Of a DNA stretch of 64,000 nucleotides, positions 62,133 through 64,000 are shown piece after piece (the first letter of the stretch is position 1; every line of letters begins with the position of its first letter). This DNA comes from Desulfovibrio sp. TomC (lineage in GTDB: Bacteria > Desulfobacterota > Desulfovibrionia > Desulfovibrionales > Desulfovibrionaceae). The position numbers and the translations under genes are program-made. The DNA lies in assembly GCF_000801335.2 (NCBI RefSeq), contig NZ_JSEH01000006.1, positions 173,233 through 237,232 of the forward strand, read 5' to 3'. Below the pieces are notes generated by a model. It ran no database searches. It worked only from the letters and a program-made list of their open reading frames with translations, and was not told where the DNA came from.

Positions 62133-62944
62133 CGCCGCCCTTCCTCGGGCGTCCAGGCCAACACCCGCCGCCGCAGGGCCACAAAAGCGGCATTGAGCCC
62201 GGCTCCCAACAATCCGACCGCCACGATGCCGGCGTACATGCGCTGCGGCCGCCCGGCCAACGACGACTCCAGAATAAACGAGCCAAGCCCGTTTGGCGCA
62301 GCGGCCATCTCCGTGGTCACGGCCACGGCCACAGCCACGGCCAGCCCCGTGCGCAGCCCGGCCATGACGTGGGGCAAGGCCGCCGGAGCCCGGACAAAGA
62401 CAATGCGCTCAAACCGCCCAAGGCCGTACACCCGGGCCGTGTCGCGAAGTTCCGTCCCGGCCGCGCCCGCGCCGGCCAGGGCCGCCACATAGGCCGGCCA
62501 GGCACAGGCAAAGCCGGCCACGGCCACGCACAAGCCAAAGCCCAGGCCCAGAAACAAAATGCCAATGGGAACAAGGGCCACCGATGGCATGGGGCGCAAA
62601 AATTCCACCGTCGTCCGCATGGCCCGGCCAAAACCCGGGAACACGCCGCAGGCAAACCCCAACAGCACGCCGCAACACCCGCCCACGGCAAAACCGGCCA
62701 CAGCCCGGCCCGCCGTCAGCCCGACCTGGCCCACAAGCTCCCCAGAGGCCAGCAACCGGCCAAGCTCCGCCGCCACCGCCGAAACCGGCGGCACGGCGTC
62801 CGGCGGGAGGATGGCGCAGCGGGAGAGGGCTTCCCAGAGGAGGAGGAGGGCGATGAGGAGGAGGATGCCTCCGGCGGCCGGGGGGGCTGATCCCCCCCGG
62901 CCCCCCTCGATGGGGAGGGGGGGATTACTGGGCGGAGCGGCCAT
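62129..62944 (-). CDS. ABC transporter permease (SsuC/TauC type), first; N terminus uncertain
   Basis: A 271-residue membrane protein. Six helices; EAA-like loop ARVYGLGRFERIVFVRAPAALPHVMAG near residue 165; LRPMPSVALVPIGILFLGLGFG as in the partner. The first 22 residues are Pro/Gly-rich and are encoded by a GC dyad repeat (62878-62900) joined in frame, and no Shine-Dalgarno precedes ATG 62944 or the earlier ATG 63037. The true start may be altered or non-standard. Confidence 0.85.
   Translation of the reverse strand: MAAPPSNPPLPIEGGRGGSAPPAAGGILLLIALLLLWEALSRCAILPPDAVPPVSAVAAELGRLLASGELVGQVGLTAGRAVAGFAVGGCCGVLLGFACGVFPGFGRAMRTTVEFLRPMPSVALVPIGILFLGLGFGLCVAVAGFACAWPAYVAALAGAGAAGTELRDTARVYGLGRFERIVFVRAPAALPHVMAGLRTGLAVAVAVAVTTEMAAAPNGLGSFILESSLAGRPQRMYAGIVAVGLLGAGLNAAFVALRRRVLAWTPEEGRR
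62878..62900. repeat. GC-rich dyad repeat, copy 5, inside the permease N-terminal coding region
   Basis: CCGGGGGGG, CTGAT, CCCCCCCGG, preceded by the flank GCCTCCGGCGG and a GA-rich tract. Confidence 0.75.
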
Positions 62945-63039
62945 GGCGTCGTGGTTCGAGGTTGCACCCGAAAGGCGTTGCGGTCTTGTTGTAGATGGTC
63001 GAAGCGTTAGGCAACGACACAGAACCACGTGCCCCATGG

Positions 63040-63098
63040 CGGGGGTCCGGGGGGATCATCCCCCCGGTGGGGAGGGTTCGGGAGGGGCAACGCCCCTC
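63040..63098. repeat. GC-rich dyad repeat, copy 6, with adjoining small hairpin
   Basis: CCGGGGGG, ATCAT, CCCCCCGG (63047-63067), then GAGGGGCAACGCCCCTC (63082-63098), between the ATPase and permease genes. Confidence 0.75.
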
Positions 63099-63123
63099 CT
63101 GACTCTTCGTCTTCCCCTGCCAC

Positions 63124-63885
63124 TTACACACGGCGCAGCAACGCATGGATGGCCTTTCGGGCGTCGAGGAAGCGCCGGTCTTCGCGGCTGGCGATCTGGT
63201 CCCGGGGGTGGGGCAGGTCGATGGGCAGCACCGCCGCCACCCTGGCCGGCGGCGGGGTGAGCACCACCACCGTGTCGGAGAGGTACACGGCCTCGTCGAT
63301 GTCGTGGGTGACGAACAGCACGGTCTTGCCCTGATCCCGGGCCACGCCGGCCAGCAAATCTTCCAGGTCCTCGCGGGTCTGGGCGTCCACCGAGGCAAAA
63401 GGCTCGTCGAGGAGCAAAATATCGGCCCCATAGGCCAGCCCCCGGGCCAGGGCGGCGCGCTGCTGCATGCCGCCGGAGAGCTGCCAGGGGTAATGCCCGG
63501 CGAAATCGGCCAGTCCGACCGAGCGCAAGGCCTGCCGGGCGATGGCGATTTTTTCGGCTTTGCTTCCGGGGCGGCGGCGCAGCACGAAACGGATGTTGCC
63601 GAGGATGGTGAACCAGGGAAAAAGCGAGGCCGCGGCGTTCTGGAAAATAAGGGCCATCTCCGGCGGCGGCGCGACAATCTCCCGCCCCTCCAGGGTCACT
63701 CGGCCCGAAGTCGGGCGCATGAGGCCGCACACGCACTGCAACAGCGTAGACTTGCCGCAGCCCGACGGCCCGACCAGCGAGACAAAGGCCCCCTTGGGCA
63801 CGGCAAAGCTCACGCCGTCCAGGGCGCACAGGGTCGGTGAGCCGTTTTGGCCGTAGGATTTGGTCAGCCCCTCAATGGTCAGCAT
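63124..63885 (-). CDS. ABC transporter ATP-binding protein (SsuB/TauB type)
   Basis: A 253-residue ATPase. Walker A GPSGCGKSTLL near residue 42, Q-loop IFQNAAASLFPW, signature LSGGMQQRAALARGLA, Walker B ILLLDEPFASVDA, H-loop FVTHDIDEAVYL. The pattern fits taurine, sulfonate or nitrate importers. First gene of the operon in this window; the promoter region upstream (63886-64000) includes another GC dyad. Confidence 0.95.
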   Translation of the reverse strand: MLTIEGLTKSYGQNGSPTLCALDGVSFAVPKGAFVSLVGPSGCGKSTLLQCVCGLMRPTSGRVTLEGREIVAPPPEMALIFQNAAASLFPWFTILGNIRFVLRRRPGSKAEKIAIARQALRSVGLADFAGHYPWQLSGGMQQRAALARGLAYGADILLLDEPFASVDAQTREDLEDLLAGVARDQGKTVLFVTHDIDEAVYLSDTVVVLTPPPARVAAVLPIDLPHPRDQIASREDRRFLDARKAIHALLRRV

Positions 63886-63957
63886 TTCGCCAGTATGCCG
63901 TAAACGATGTGAAAATGTAAGATGGAAGAGGATGAAGAGGATGAAGAGAAAGGCATG

Positions 63958-63992
63958 CCTCCGGCGGCCGGGAGGGGGTAACCCCCTCCCGG
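63958..63992. repeat. GC-rich dyad repeat, copy 7
   Basis: GCCTCCGGCGG followed by CCGGGAGGGGG, TAA, CCCCCTCCCGG, after a GATGAAGAG-type purine tract. Confidence 0.7.
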
Positions 63993-64000
63993 ACCCTCCC

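Overview
The window reads as the chromosome of a GC-rich, strictly anaerobic deltaproteobacterium of the Desulfovibrio/Solidesulfovibrio type. This is an inference from gene content: an Fe-S glutamate synthase split over three polypeptides, an anaerobic CbiK cobaltochelatase, a radical-SAM sulfatase maturase, an ATG/TGA-overlapped recN-ftsE-ftsX-cbiK block, and corrinoid methyl-transfer proteins. Most housekeeping genes sit on the minus strand in tight operons joined by ATGA overlaps.

Region 1 (1-26.7 kb) is core. It runs: the end of a membrane glycosyltransferase-like gene, a DxD glycosyltransferase, a Gdx-type SMR exporter, a chemoreceptor, an envelope cluster (EipA/DUF1134-like protein, SGNH hydrolase, AMIN protein), lipB-lipA, hisI-hisG with an AT-rich TIR-like gene inserted upstream, rlmN, a degenerate CCA-enzyme/HD protein, pyrB-pyrC, a DUF3553 protein, and a six-gene operon of two peptide-type ABC permeases, recN, ftsE, ftsX and cbiK.

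Region 2 (26.8-48.0 kb) is a composite genomic island at a tRNA-Ala(GGC) gene. The 3' end of the tRNA recurs at 27.86 kb and 47.93 kb, each copy followed by a terminator-like stretch and a CGCCAACACTA motif. A GTTGGC-rich arm region of about 175 bp is duplicated at 35.4 and 47.8 kb. No integrase is visible. Cargo: a lone AT-rich gene of unknown function; a LysR/SRPBCC-like/quinone oxidoreductase trio; a four-gene operon joining a corrinoid protein, an MtaA-like methyltransferase, a DUF1638 protein and a hybrid histidine kinase; a detoxification run (nitroreductase, SDR, RND adaptor and pump, limonene-epoxide-hydrolase-like enzyme, Fe-S/SCP2 fusion, NADP oxidoreductase) with matching TetR operators; a DUF389 membrane protein; and fragments of an ABC-F ATPase and a GGDEF protein at the att junctions.

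Region 3 (48.0-64.0 kb) holds a secreted protein, a sulfatase with its maturase, the glutamate synthase operon, and a taurine/sulfonate/nitrate-type ABC transporter whose binding-protein gene is separated from the permease genes by an opposite-strand secreted-protein gene.

A family of GC-rich dyads (CCGGGGGG, five-base spacer, CCCCCCGG, often beside CCTCCGGCGG) is scattered through the core. It supplies the ribosome-binding site of the SMR gene and appears to have been absorbed into the ends of two coding regions. The strongest candidates for something undescribed are the corrinoid/histidine-kinase operon, the att-flanked AT-rich gene, the TetR-controlled detoxification cassette and the stacked hairpins between rlmN and the HD gene.
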